Below, piece by piece: positions 37,321 through 46,605 of a stretch of DNA of 64,000 nucleotides. The notes below the pieces were generated by a model. It was not told where the DNA came from, did not search any database, and was given only the letters and a program-made list of their open reading frames with translations. The position numbers were made by a program, and so were the translations under genes. Position 1 is the stretch's first letter. Each line of letters begins with the position of its first letter. The stretch is from Massilia pinisoli (GTDB lineage Bacteria; Pseudomonadota; Gammaproteobacteria; Burkholderiales; Burkholderiaceae_D): contig NZ_JANUGW010000014.1 in NCBI RefSeq assembly GCF_024753285.1, positions 1-64,000 of the forward strand, written 5' to 3'.

Positions 37321-38853
37321 TTACTCCTCCAAAGCGACCACCATTACGGCCTTGGCAGGCACCTTGATCGACAGCTTGCCGCCCTCGGCACGCGCGCTGA
37401 ACGGCGCCGGCTTGATGACCTGCGGATTCTGGAACGTGTTGTGTGCATCCATCGTGGCCGAGGTCAGTACCTTGCCGGCCGCACCCTTTACCTTCGCGCC
37501 GGCGACGTCGACGGCGACATCGACCGCCTTGTGCGGATCGGTGTTGACCAGTGCCAGGTACATCTTGCCGTCCTTGGCACGTGCCGCTGAAGCGCTCATC
37601 CCCGGAATGGTCGTTGCGCCCAAGGTGTAGCTGGTGTTGTCCTTGATCGCCAGCGGCAGCGACCTGGCATCCTGGAACGGCACATACATCTGGAACGTGT
37701 AGTAGGTCGGCGTAAGGACCATCTTCTCCTTGTCGGTCAGGACCATCGCCTGCAGGACATTGACCATCTGGGCGATGGTGGTCACGGGGACCCGCTCCGC
37801 GTGATCATGGAAGATGTGGAAGTTGAGTGCCGCCACGAGCGCGTCGCGCAGGGAGTTTTGCTGGAACAAGGCGCTTCGGGCGCCCGCTTCGTCATACCAG
37901 GTGCCCCACTCGTCGACCATCAGCCCGATCTTCTTCTCGGGATCGTGCTTGTCCAGTACGGCCACATGGTCCTTGATCAGCTGGTCCATTTTCAAGGTAT
38001 TGGCAAGGGTCGAGATCCACTCGTCTTCCTTGAAGCCGATGTCCTTGCCCTTGACACTCCAGTTGCCGGTCGGGATGGTGTACTGATGGACGCTGATACC
38101 GACCGTGCGGCGCTTCAGTTCCTTGCTCAGGACATCAGTCCACGCAGTGTCGAAGCCACTGCCGCCGCTGGCAATCATTTTCGGCCTGGACTTGTCGGGC
38201 GCTCTCAGGAAATTCTCGTAATTGCTGTACAGGTTCGCGTAGTAGTCGGGCTTCAAGTTGCCGCCGCAGCCCCACAACTCGTTGCCGATGCCGAAGAAGG
38301 CGACTTTGAACGGCTTGTCGTGCCCGTTCTGGGCGCGCAGCCTGGCCAGCGGCGAGCCGCCGTCCGCAGTCATGTACTCGACCCAGTCGGACATCTCCTG
38401 TACGCTGCCGGTACCGACGTTGCCGTTGACGTAGGCGTCGGCGCCCAGCATGTCGATCAAGTCGAAGAATTCGTGGGTGCCGACGGCGTTGATCTCGTCT
38501 ACGCCGTCCCCGTTGACGTTGCTCGGGCGCTTGTCCTGCGGGCCTATGCCGTCGCGCCAATGGTATGTGTCGGCAAAGCAGCCGCCCGGCCAGCGCACCA
38601 GGGGCACATGTAATGCCTTGAGCGCGCCGACGACATCGTTGCGCCAGCCCTTGGTGTTGGGGATGCTCGACTTCGGGCCGACGTACAAGCCTCCGTAGAT
38701 GCCGGTGCCGAGGTGTTCGGCGAACTGGCCATAGATGTTCTTGTTGATGACGGCGCCGGGCTTGGCCGGATCGATGTTGATGGTCACGGCTGCGAACACT
38801 GGCGCAGTCGCCAGCATTGCAAGCGCCAGGACGCTGCGCTTCACTACACTCAT
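37321..38853 (-). CDS. Secreted GH51 alpha-L-arabinofuranosidase
   Basis: A 510-aa enzyme with a signal peptide ending APVFA. The GH51 barrel has the acid/base Glu192 in FFGIGNELWGCGG and the nucleophile Glu315 in LMVDEWGTWY; the opening INKNIYGQFAEHLGTGIYGG and LVRWPGGCFAD are typical. A C-terminal beta-sandwich closes the chain. Most GH51 enzymes of this length are cytoplasmic, so an exported one suggests arabinose removal in the periplasm or outside. The start is the ATG at 38853, with GGAGA upstream; upstream codons are not coding. Repeat R2 copy B occupies the promoter region. Confidence 0.92.
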   Translation of the reverse strand: MSVVKRSVLALAMLATAPVFAAVTINIDPAKPGAVINKNIYGQFAEHLGTGIYGGLYVGPKSSIPNTKGWRNDVVGALKALHVPLVRWPGGCFADTYHWRDGIGPQDKRPSNVNGDGVDEINAVGTHEFFDLIDMLGADAYVNGNVGTGSVQEMSDWVEYMTADGGSPLARLRAQNGHDKPFKVAFFGIGNELWGCGGNLKPDYYANLYSNYENFLRAPDKSRPKMIASGGSGFDTAWTDVLSKELKRRTVGISVHQYTIPTGNWSVKGKDIGFKEDEWISTLANTLKMDQLIKDHVAVLDKHDPEKKIGLMVDEWGTWYDEAGARSALFQQNSLRDALVAALNFHIFHDHAERVPVTTIAQMVNVLQAMVLTDKEKMVLTPTYYTFQMYVPFQDARSLPLAIKDNTSYTLGATTIPGMSASAARAKDGKMYLALVNTDPHKAVDVAVDVAGAKVKGAAGKVLTSATMDAHNTFQNPQVIKPAPFSARAEGGKLSIKVPAKAVMVVALEE

Positions 38854-38937
38854 GTCTTCTCCGTTTTTTGTCGCTACCCGCCAGCATTGCGGACTGCGCT
38901 GTGGCGTGGAGGCGGGGCATGCTGTGCAATGACAGGC

Positions 38938-39410
38938 CAGCAAACCGGCGGAGTGTAGCCCAAATATTTCGACAAAACGACACGCCAAAATGCGCCGCTG
39001 CCTGCCGCGACAGCGTTCGGCAAAGATTCTGCACGGCCGGCATGCGTACTCGTGCAGATTTTGCTATTGGCCGCTTAACGGGGCCGCCTTTCGATCCGCT
39101 CACCGACAGCGCGCCAGCGACCGCGCCGCCATTGCCGGACGTCCAATGCAAGAAAGCGCAATATCAATGCGATGATCTGCACTCTTGTAATATCTTCACC
39201 GTTAGCGCCATTTCGGCGCCTGCTTCCTCGCGTTTTTTGCGATCAGCCCGCCCAGTGCCGGTGATGCGCGATGACGCGCCATATCGCACCGAATTAGGAA
39301 TGCTGAAGCGGCACGCAGACCGATCAGTTGCGCGGCATTCGGCAGGTGCCGGTTCGACGATCTTTGCCGCGACCATCTTGCGGCGCGCATATGCCCAGCA
39401 TTGGGCATGG
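38938..39410 (+). repeat. Dispersed repeat R2, copy B
   Basis: Counterpart of 30430-30880. Matching blocks include CAAATATTTCGACAAAACGA (38961), ACACGCCAAAATGCGCCG, TCGTGCAGATTTTG (near 39050), TATCAATGCGATGATCTGCA and TTGTAATATCTTCACCGTTA (near 39185). The gap from 38854 to 39549 contains no other supportable feature. The element lies 85 bases upstream of the GH51 start, so it may carry or border that promoter. Confidence 0.7.
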
Positions 39411-39549
39411 GGGAGCCTGCCGTATTGCGTCCTGGACATAGGCTGCGTCACCATTGGTTTGCGGTACGGCGTCACGCGCGGCTCGGTGGCAATCGGCAGG
39501 CGAACCCGTGAACGCGGCCGCGCTCAGCGCAGCGTGCGAAATATGGGCT

Positions 39550-40713
39550 TTACGGCGTCGGGTTCCGCGGCGCCTTTTTGCACACTTCGCGGAATGCCTT
39601 GGGCGTGCATTGGTATTCTTCCTTGAACAGCTTGATGAAATACGAGGGATTTCTGTAGCCGACCGAATAGGCGATTTCCGCGATGCCGGCGCTGTTATTC
39701 TCCACCAACAGGCGGGATGCTTCCGTCAGTCTCAGTTTGTTCAGGTAACCGGTAAAGGTATATCCCATTTCCGCCTTCAATATGTCGTTGACCTTATTGC
39801 GGTTCACCCCGGTTTCCGATACCAAGGTTTCCAGATCCAGTTCTGAATCCGCATAACGCGTCGCCAGCAATTTTAAAATGGCGGATTTTTCCTTTTCCCG
39901 GTGCGACTCCAGCGCCAGATGCTGGTATGCCACCAGCGGCAGGTCTTTCTGCATCCGCGCGCGCAGGTCATTTGCCAGGGCAACCGCGTACTGCTTGACG
40001 AACCAGAACCCAAAGCCACCCCAAGCAAGTATTACGAACGCGGCGAAAGAATATAGATAGCCGTATTTCCGTTCGTGCAATTCAATTGTCGCGATTTCGA
40101 TACGCGACGGGATGCCGACGGGGCTGACATTGCTTGTGCTGACTTCGATTTGCGCGACTTTGGCCAGCGAATAACCCAAGTCGGACGGATCGAGTTTGTT
40201 CATGTCGAGCCACCACTGCGGAATGGTCAAATGCGCAAGGTCGAGTTCAACCTTGGCCCCGTCCGGATTGCAGTTGACGTATGCCGCCGGCGAGCGGTAG
40301 GTCAGCAGGTCACCGGGTTTGGACCGCTTGTCATCGAACGTGGTCAGGCCGACCCGGATCGTACCGGCGGGGAAGCAGCGTGCCTCGAAACTGATTTTGT
40401 CGAACCGGGACCAGTCGAGCAACGTAGGCTTGCCGTTGCGGTCTGTGAAGACCAGGCCGGTCGACGCATAGAGATAGGGGGCGTTGCCTGACAGGAGGTA
40501 TTCCATGATCAGGCGCCCGGCATCGACTTTCGCGTTCACGCTGGTGGTCGCGCCGTTGCTGTTGTTCGCCTTCCGCAGCTGCCAGGAAAAATCGTCTTGC
40601 TCAAACAAGGATTCGCGGTGATTGCTGCGACTGACGCACAGATACCCGACGAGGATAGTCAAACCGAGCAGCAGAACTAGCCGAACCAATGCCTTTGAAT
40701 ATAACGCGTGCAT
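39550..40713 (-). CDS. Membrane-bound AraC-type regulator with periplasmic sensor domain (copy 1)
   Basis: A 387-aa protein with two membrane segments, about 8-26 and 219-239, and a roughly 190-residue domain between them that should be periplasmic. The C-terminal 110 residues are an AraC DNA-binding domain: LVSETGVNRNKVNDILKAEM, the KLRLTEASRLL helix, then IAEIAYSVGYRNPSYFIKLF and CTPKAFREV. The sensor part is probably a beta-sandwich and contains DWSRFDKISFEARC, TTFDDKRSKPGDLLTYRSP and LDLAHLTIPQWW. Cys113 and Cys148 align with a cysteine pair in the paralogue at 46606, suggesting a disulfide. It is divergent from the GH5 lipoprotein. It probably senses a saccharide and activates nearby genes from the membrane; I do not know a named family for the sensor. 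Confidence 0.85.
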   Translation of the reverse strand: MHALYSKALVRLVLLLGLTILVGYLCVSRSNHRESLFEQDDFSWQLRKANNSNGATTSVNAKVDAGRLIMEYLLSGNAPYLYASTGLVFTDRNGKPTLLDWSRFDKISFEARCFPAGTIRVGLTTFDDKRSKPGDLLTYRSPAAYVNCNPDGAKVELDLAHLTIPQWWLDMNKLDPSDLGYSLAKVAQIEVSTSNVSPVGIPSRIEIATIELHERKYGYLYSFAAFVILAWGGFGFWFVKQYAVALANDLRARMQKDLPLVAYQHLALESHREKEKSAILKLLATRYADSELDLETLVSETGVNRNKVNDILKAEMGYTFTGYLNKLRLTEASRLLVENNSAGIAEIAYSVGYRNPSYFIKLFKEEYQCTPKAFREVCKKAPRNPTP

Positions 40714-41215
40714 ATCAATAAAAGTTGGATGGCAGACAGCGGCGAGCCCGCCGGTCTCCGGCGCGGCGGCAGTCGTCAGGTCTCGCAATGTACAGCATGT
40801 GATGCACTCTGTCACTGCGGCGCTGACACACCCTCTAGACCGATGTCCAGTGCGTTCGGCTCCAGTTGCTGCGCCGGCCGGGGCGCTCATCTCGAATGCA
40901 AATGCTGCCGTCGACCTTCCCGCTGACACCACGACTGACTCGTCCCGGTTCGAGAGTGGAGCTCACTGGCGCAGCACGCTGGATAAAGTTGACCATCGAA
41001 CAAGTTTTGTCGTCTGGACGCTGTTCGCCGTTTGGCGCGACATGACGGACTACACGTAGAAGTAAATTCCCAAGTCTTGCAACTATTCGCACACTCATAC
41101 CATTTTCAGGGAAAGTTCAGCGGTCGCGGCGTGGAGCATCCTATGCTGGCACTTGGCCGAAAAGAACATTTGAGGTCAAAGGGCAATTTGTCAGCATGAA
41201 TATTTCGAGGTAACC
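40714..41215. promoter_or_regulatory. Divergent control region between AraC regulator and GH5
   Basis: Five hundred bases without a gene. The last 130 bases before GH5 are conserved in the relic at 53693-53830 (minus strand): CCCAAGTCTTGCAACTATTC near 41072, then GGTCGCGGCG, and CTATGCTGGCAC plus TTGGCCGAAAA near 41140-41165. Conservation of this block beside a dead gene shows it was part of the same duplicated unit. It likely holds the GH5 promoter and the regulator's target site. Confidence 0.5.
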
Positions 41216-42526
41216 ATGAAGCTCAGCCGTGCATTTTTATTAATTGCGGTTCTGTTATTGAACGTCGGGTGTGGCGGCGGCTCGGCCGGCACCGCGGCGC
41301 CAGCCAGCATGACGACGGTCAGTACGACACCGGCGGTGCCGACGCCGGCCGCAACGACGCCAGCGCCAACCACGCCGGCCGCGACGACGCCAGTCCCAAC
41401 GGCACCGGCTCCGGCCACGTCCGACGCGGCGCTCTATCCCGACTACAACCAGAATCCCGTCGCGCCCGATGCAACCGGCATGGGCAGCACCGCTGTCCAG
41501 CTCGCCAGCAAGATTCGTCTTGGGCTAAATATTGGAAACACGATGGAGGCCATCGGCGGAGAAACCGCCTGGGGCAATCCCCTGATCACCGAGGCGATGA
41601 TCAAGGCGGCCAAGGCGGACGGATTCAACGCCATCCGGCTGCCGGTCGCCTGGGACCAGTACGCCAACCAGCAGACCGGCAAGATCGACCAGGCCTGGAT
41701 GGACCGGGTCAAGCAAGTCGTCAAATACTGCGTCGACAACCAGATGTATGTGCTCCTGAACATTCATTGGGACGGCGGCTGGCTCGAAAGCAACGTCGTG
41801 CCGGACAAGCAAACAGCAGTCAATCAAAAGCAAAAGGCGTTCTGGACCCAGATCGCCACACAAATGCGCGACTTCGACGAGCATTTGATGTTTGCCGGCG
41901 CCAACGAGCCGGCTGTCAAGACGGCCGACCAGATGCCGGTGCTCATGTCTTACCACCAGACGTTCATCGACGCGGTGCGCGCCACCGGCGGCAAGAATGC
42001 CTACCGCGTCCTGGTGGTGCAAGGACCGTCCGTGGACATCGATAAATCAGCGCAGATGTGGACGGCCATGCCGACCGACACCGTCAGCAGCAAGCTGATG
42101 TACGAGGTGCACTTTTACCCCTGGCAATTTACCTTGCTGGATAAAGATGAATGGTATGGGAATGCATTCTATTACTGGGGCAAGGATAATCATTCGACGA
42201 CGGACACCGCCCACAACCCCGACAAGCAGGAAGAGGCCTATGTCGATCAGCAGTTTTCGTCGATCAGGCAGCAGTTTGTCGACAAAGGCATTCCGGTGGT
42301 GCTCGGCGAGTATGCCGCGATGCTGCGTACCAATCTGACGGGCGATGCACTGGCCCTGCATAAGAAGTCGCGCATCTACTATATAAACTACGTCACCAAG
42401 TCGGCAGTGGCCAACGGTGTGCTGCCGTTCTATTGGGACGTGGGCGGCCTGATCGACCGGGGCAACGATAATGCAGTCCTCGACCCGAACCTCCTCGATG
42501 CGCTTGTGAAAGGCGCAGCCCCATAA
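41216..42526 (+). CDS. GH5 endo-glucanase/xyloglucanase lipoprotein
   Basis: A 436-aa protein. The lipobox LLLNVGC (Cys19) indicates lipidation, and a Thr/Pro/Ala linker (about 28-68) tethers the enzyme away from the membrane. The GH5 barrel shows LGLNIGNTMEA, RLPVAWDQYA, NIHWDGGWL, acid/base Glu231 in FAGANEP, EVHFYPWQF and nucleophile Glu365 in VVLGEYAAML. It closely parallels the GH5 module of the 31088 protein. The pattern resembles subfamily 4, which includes endo-xyloglucanases. If surface-exposed it would cut polymer at the cell surface. It is first of a plus-strand pair with GH51 and divergent from the membrane AraC regulator. Confidence 0.9.
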   Translation: MKLSRAFLLIAVLLLNVGCGGGSAGTAAPASMTTVSTTPAVPTPAATTPAPTTPAATTPVPTAPAPATSDAALYPDYNQNPVAPDATGMGSTAVQLASKIRLGLNIGNTMEAIGGETAWGNPLITEAMIKAAKADGFNAIRLPVAWDQYANQQTGKIDQAWMDRVKQVVKYCVDNQMYVLLNIHWDGGWLESNVVPDKQTAVNQKQKAFWTQIATQMRDFDEHLMFAGANEPAVKTADQMPVLMSYHQTFIDAVRATGGKNAYRVLVVQGPSVDIDKSAQMWTAMPTDTVSSKLMYEVHFYPWQFTLLDKDEWYGNAFYYWGKDNHSTTDTAHNPDKQEEAYVDQQFSSIRQQFVDKGIPVVLGEYAAMLRTNLTGDALALHKKSRIYYINYVTKSAVANGVLPFYWDVGGLIDRGNDNAVLDPNLLDALVKGAAP

Positions 42527-42723
42527 CCTGCCGCACTCACAATCGCATGAAGGGCGGAGGGACATGCGTGTCCGTTCCATGGCGTGCATGGTGCATAGCG
42601 GATGGTTGCAGCGCCCGTTGTGAGGCCCGGCCCTTCGTTTTTGTCACCGCCTTCGCGGTGTATATGTCGCAAACATCCATAAAAGAAAGCGCCCCGCAGG
42701 CGCGAATTCATTACAAGGCTCCC

Positions 42724-44769
42724 ATGAACTCGATCATCCCATCGCCCGGCGCCGGCATGCCGGTCGCGCAACGCCGCTTCCGCGCCCCCTATCTGCTGTC
42801 GCTGGCTGCCCTCATCGCGCCGCTGGCGACGGCGCAGACCGCCGTCAGGATCGACCTCTCCAAGCCCGGCATTCCCGTCAGCCCGACCCTGTACGGCCTG
42901 ATGACCGAGGAAATCAACTACTCCTACGATGGCGGCCTGTACGCCGAGCTGGTGCGTAACCGCGTCTTCAAGGACGACGACAAGGCGCCGGTCCACTGGT
43001 CGGTGGTGCAGGATGCCGGTGGCAGCGCCGCGATCGCGCTGGACCACCGCTTTCCCGTCCCCGCCACCGCGCTGACCACCAGCCTGCGGCTCGACGCCGC
43101 GCGCGCCGCGCAGGGCCACCGGGTCGGCATCGCCAATGCCGGCTACTGGGGCATTCCGGTCAAGCCGAACACCCGCTACCGCGCCAGCTTCTACGCCAGA
43201 ACGGCCGGCGCCGGCGGCGTGCCGCTGACCGTCAGCATCGAAGGCGTGGACGGCAAGACCGTGTACGCGCAGGCCGATGGCGGCCGCATCGACGGCGAAT
43301 GGAAGCGCTACAGCGTCACCCTGACCACTGGCGCCAAGGTCAAACCGACCACTGGCGCGCGCCTCGTGATCGCCACCGAAAGCCCGGGCACCATATGGTT
43401 CAACCAGGTCTCGCTGTTCCCGCCGACCTACAACGACCGGCCGAACGGCAACCGCGTCGACCTGATGCAGAAGCTGGTCGACATGAAGCCGCGCTTCCTG
43501 CGCTTCCCGGGTGGGAACTACGTCGAGGGCGTGACCGTGGATACCCGCTTCAAGTGGAAGGAAACGCTCGGTCCGATCGCGCAGCGCCCCGGCCATCCCG
43601 GCACCTGGGGATACCGCTCGTCCGACGGCATGGGCCTGCTCGAATTTCTCGAGTGGGTCGAGGACATGAAGGCCGAGCCGGTGCTGGCGGTGTTCGCCGG
43701 TTACGCGCTCAACGGGGAGAACGTTCCCGCAGGCCCGGCGCTGCAGCCCTTCGTGCAGGAAGCGCTCGACGAGATCGAATATGTCACCGGCGACGTGAGC
43801 ACGAAGTGGGGCGCGCAACGTGCCAAGGACGGCCATCCGGCGCCGTTCAAGCTGCGCTACGTCGAGATCGGCAACGAGGACGGCTTCGACAAGAAGAAGA
43901 CCTACGACGGCCGCTACACCCAGTTCCACGACGCCATCAAGGCGAAGTATCCGCAGCTCAAGCTGATCTCTACCGTCAATGGCAAGGACTGGCTGGGACA
44001 GCAACAGAAGGTGACCAGCCGGGTGCCCGACCTGGTCGACGAGCATTTCTACTACACGCCGCTGCAGATGATGCACGACGCCGCGCGCTACGACAGCTAC
44101 GAGCGCAAGGGGCCGAAAGTGTTCATCGGCGAGTGGGCCGCGCAGGAGGGCGAGCCGACCACCGACCTGCACGCCGCGCTGGCCGACGCCGCCTTCATGA
44201 CCGGGATGGAGCGCAATGCCGACGTCGTCGAGATGTCCTGCTACGCGCCGCTGCTGGTGAACGTGAACCCGGGCGGGGTGCAGTGGCGATACAACCTCGT
44301 CGGCTACGACGCGCAAGGCAGCTACGGCTCGCCGTCCTACCACGTACAGAAGATGTTCAGTAATTACCTGGGCAACGTGTCGCTGCCGGTGACCGCGCAA
44401 AAAGTCAGTACGCAGACCTGGCAGGAGGCGCCCCGGGACGAGACGCCGCAGGTGCTGCCGCCGGCGAGGGACGTGCCGACGATGTTCTTCTCCGCGACCA
44501 GATCGGAGCAGCGCGGCGAGATCTACCTGAAGGTCGTCAACGCGATCGGCAGTGCGCAGACGGTGCAGGTCGACCTGGCCGGTGCCGCCAAGGTGGCTGC
44601 CGAAGGAAAGGCGATCGTACTGAGCTCGGCGCAGAAGGAAGACACCAACACCATCGCCGAGCCGGCCAAGGTGGTGCCGGTGACCAGCAAGGCGAGCGGG
44701 CTTGGCAAGCAGTTCAGCTATAGCTTCGCGCCGTATTCGGTGACCGTGCTGGTGCTGTCGACCAAATAG
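42724..44769 (+). CDS. GH51 arabinofuranosidase with N-terminal CBM4-like domain
   Basis: A 681-aa enzyme with signal peptide (ending ATAQ). A sugar-binding jelly roll lies about 90-220 (GIPVKPNTRYRASFYARTAG and SPGTIWFNQVSLFPP). It is embedded in the Xsa/AbfA type of GH51 barrel: PRFLRFPGGNYVEG, acid/base in RYVEIGNEDGFD, nucleophile in KVFIGEWAAQEG. A C-terminal beta-sandwich follows. This is a different subtype from the GH51 at 37321. I start at the ATG at 42724 with AAGG upstream; the frame is open 59 codons further up but not coding-like. It lies 197 bases after GH5 on the same strand. Confidence 0.9.
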   Translation: MNSIIPSPGAGMPVAQRRFRAPYLLSLAALIAPLATAQTAVRIDLSKPGIPVSPTLYGLMTEEINYSYDGGLYAELVRNRVFKDDDKAPVHWSVVQDAGGSAAIALDHRFPVPATALTTSLRLDAARAAQGHRVGIANAGYWGIPVKPNTRYRASFYARTAGAGGVPLTVSIEGVDGKTVYAQADGGRIDGEWKRYSVTLTTGAKVKPTTGARLVIATESPGTIWFNQVSLFPPTYNDRPNGNRVDLMQKLVDMKPRFLRFPGGNYVEGVTVDTRFKWKETLGPIAQRPGHPGTWGYRSSDGMGLLEFLEWVEDMKAEPVLAVFAGYALNGENVPAGPALQPFVQEALDEIEYVTGDVSTKWGAQRAKDGHPAPFKLRYVEIGNEDGFDKKKTYDGRYTQFHDAIKAKYPQLKLISTVNGKDWLGQQQKVTSRVPDLVDEHFYYTPLQMMHDAARYDSYERKGPKVFIGEWAAQEGEPTTDLHAALADAAFMTGMERNADVVEMSCYAPLLVNVNPGGVQWRYNLVGYDAQGSYGSPSYHVQKMFSNYLGNVSLPVTAQKVSTQTWQEAPRDETPQVLPPARDVPTMFFSATRSEQRGEIYLKVVNAIGSAQTVQVDLAGAAKVAAEGKAIVLSSAQKEDTNTIAEPAKVVPVTSKASGLGKQFSYSFAPYSVTVLVLSTK

Positions 44770-45015
44770 GCCGCCAGGACTGCGATCCCGACCATGGCGC
44801 TCATGTCCGCGGTGGCCTGGACCCCGCCCGGTGGTCAAGCGCCCGCGCGGTCATCGTACGCCAGCTCGAAGATTGTTGGTCGCCACGTGGCGAATGCCGG
44901 GCGGGTACCCGTCTTCGCAGGTGTACGAGCGCGTGGCGTGACCACAGTCTGCGGTGCGGCATGGCCACGAGCTCAAGAAGCAACGCGCGGCTGGCGCCGC
45001 GCGGTCGGGCGCGCC

Positions 45016-46245
45016 CTATGGTTTCGCTGGACCGGTCAGGAGCAGCATCAGCACGCTGTGCGGCGCCAGCCGCGCTTCCAGTGTGGCGCTGGTGTCGCCC
45101 GTCTTCTTGCTCCACAGGTCGGACCAGCGGTAGACGGTCTGCTTGAAATCGACCGACCGGTTGCTCATGTCATCGATCAGGACTTGCTTCTTCCAGTTAT
45201 GGTGAACGTCGGCAGCCTGGTTCGAGCGGTTCAGGAACATCAGTGCCCACTGGCCGCCGTCGAGCGGCTTGGCATAGACCTCCAATGGACCGTCGGCCAG
45301 GACGCGCAGCGCTTGCACACCCAGCTTGTCCTGGTTCACCGCGATCACGCCGGGGTTGGTCAGGATGCGGCGGGTCGACTCGGACATGGAACGCAGGTCG
45401 TTGCCCAGGATGAGGGGCGACGCCATCATGGCCCAGATCGACAGATGGGCGCGGTCTTCATCCTCGCTCATGCCGTTGCCCACTTCGAGCATGTCCATAT
45501 CGTTCCAGTGGCCGGGCCCTGCGAACTTGCGCAAGCCGGCCTGCCTGTCGAGGATGCGCAGCACGCCCAGACCAGTCGAGAGACCGGGACTGAATTCGCA
45601 GTCGAAGCAGTTGTAGATATCGGGCGTGGTGCGCCACGAATGGCCGACCTGGCCAGCCCACTCCCACGGCTTGCTCATGCCCCATTCGCACAAGCTGAAC
45701 ACCATCGGACGGCCCGCCTTGGCGATTGCGTCGCGCATCGTGGTGTATGCGGCTTCAGCGCTCATGCTCGGGGTATTGCACCAGTCGTACTTGACGTAAT
45801 CGATGCCCCAGCTGGCATAGGTCCGCGCATCCTGATACTCGTAGCCGCGGCTGCCGGGACGGCCGCCGCAGGTGGTCGCGCCGGCGTCCGAGTAGATGCC
45901 CAGCTTGAGCCCCTTGCCATGCACATAGTCCGCCAGCGCCTTCATGCCGGATGGGAAGCGCTTGGGGTCGGGCTGGATGTTGCCGTCGGCGTCGCGCTGG
46001 CCTTGCCAGCAATCATCAATGTTCACGTACTGGAAGCCGACGTCCTTCAAGCCCTTCTTGACCATGGCATCGGCGGTCTCGCGGATCAGGCGCTCGTCGA
46101 TTTCGCAGGCAAATTTGTTCCAGCTGTTCCAGCCCATTTGCGGGGTCCTGGCCAGGCCTTCAGCCTTTTGAGCCCAGCTATTGCCGCAGGCGGCGGCACC
46201 CAGCAAGGTCCCTAACACGAGCTGCGCCGTGCGTTTGGTGTTCAT
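45016..46245 (-). CDS. GH27 alpha-galactosidase, exported
   Basis: A 409-aa enzyme with a signal peptide ending SWAQ. The GH27 barrel shows PQMGWNSWNKFACEI, YVNIDDCW, the nucleophile Asp154 in YVKYDWCN and the acid/base Asp209 in WRTTPDIYNCFD. GHWNDMDMLEVGNG and the C-terminal sandwich complete it. It removes terminal alpha-galactose (or arabinopyranose, which some GH27 members prefer). I start at 46245 (MNTKRTAQ); six upstream codons are also open. It is divergent from the second membrane AraC regulator, with operator-like repeat R3 copy 1 in the gap about 100 bases from its start. Confidence 0.93.
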   Translation of the reverse strand: MNTKRTAQLVLGTLLGAAACGNSWAQKAEGLARTPQMGWNSWNKFACEIDERLIRETADAMVKKGLKDVGFQYVNIDDCWQGQRDADGNIQPDPKRFPSGMKALADYVHGKGLKLGIYSDAGATTCGGRPGSRGYEYQDARTYASWGIDYVKYDWCNTPSMSAEAAYTTMRDAIAKAGRPMVFSLCEWGMSKPWEWAGQVGHSWRTTPDIYNCFDCEFSPGLSTGLGVLRILDRQAGLRKFAGPGHWNDMDMLEVGNGMSEDEDRAHLSIWAMMASPLILGNDLRSMSESTRRILTNPGVIAVNQDKLGVQALRVLADGPLEVYAKPLDGGQWALMFLNRSNQAADVHHNWKKQVLIDDMSNRSVDFKQTVYRWSDLWSKKTGDTSATLEARLAPHSVLMLLLTGPAKP

Positions 46246-46320
46246 CTCGAATCCTATCCTCATGTAGATGTTTATAGTTTGCGTTCCACACGCTCAACTG
46301 CTTAACGCGTGCGCGCTTGA

Positions 46321-46408
46321 AGCATAGGATGTCCACCATGCGCAACGATATCGCTGCCAATCGGATTTCTAGCAAACCGCAGGAATTGCAAGCAATCCCG
46401 GCCACAGT
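46321..46408 (-). repeat. Operator-like repeat R3, copy 1
   Basis: On the minus strand this reads CTGTGGCCGGGATTGCTTGC, then AATTCCTGCGGTTTGCTAG and AAATCCGATTGGCAGCGATATC. It matches the plus-strand core at 47904-47995 and 54025-54117. The centre is a dyad whose best form is AATTTCT-N10-AGAAATT. It lies in the divergent gap between GH27 and the AraC regulator, a natural place for a shared operator. The rest of the gap to 46605 carries an extended -10-like TGTTATGAT near 46538 that could serve the regulator. Confidence 0.6.
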
Positions 46409-46605
46409 GAAATTGACCGCGGGAGCCATGGAAGGTTTCGGTTTACGCAACAGCTCACTCAAGAACCGATTTGCATGACATGGGGAGCCGGACTCCGTTG
46501 ATCCGCTGCAAAAATCCTTGGGATCGTCCATATTTCGCCTGTTATGATGCCGGGACCGTAGCCGTGGACACGTCTGGCGCCGAGGCAGTTTAATACCGTA
46601 CCTAT

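Noticed and set aside
40798..40816. TGTGA...TCACT as a CRP-type site upstream of GH5
   Set aside because: The spacer is nine bases, not six, and one arm is imperfect.
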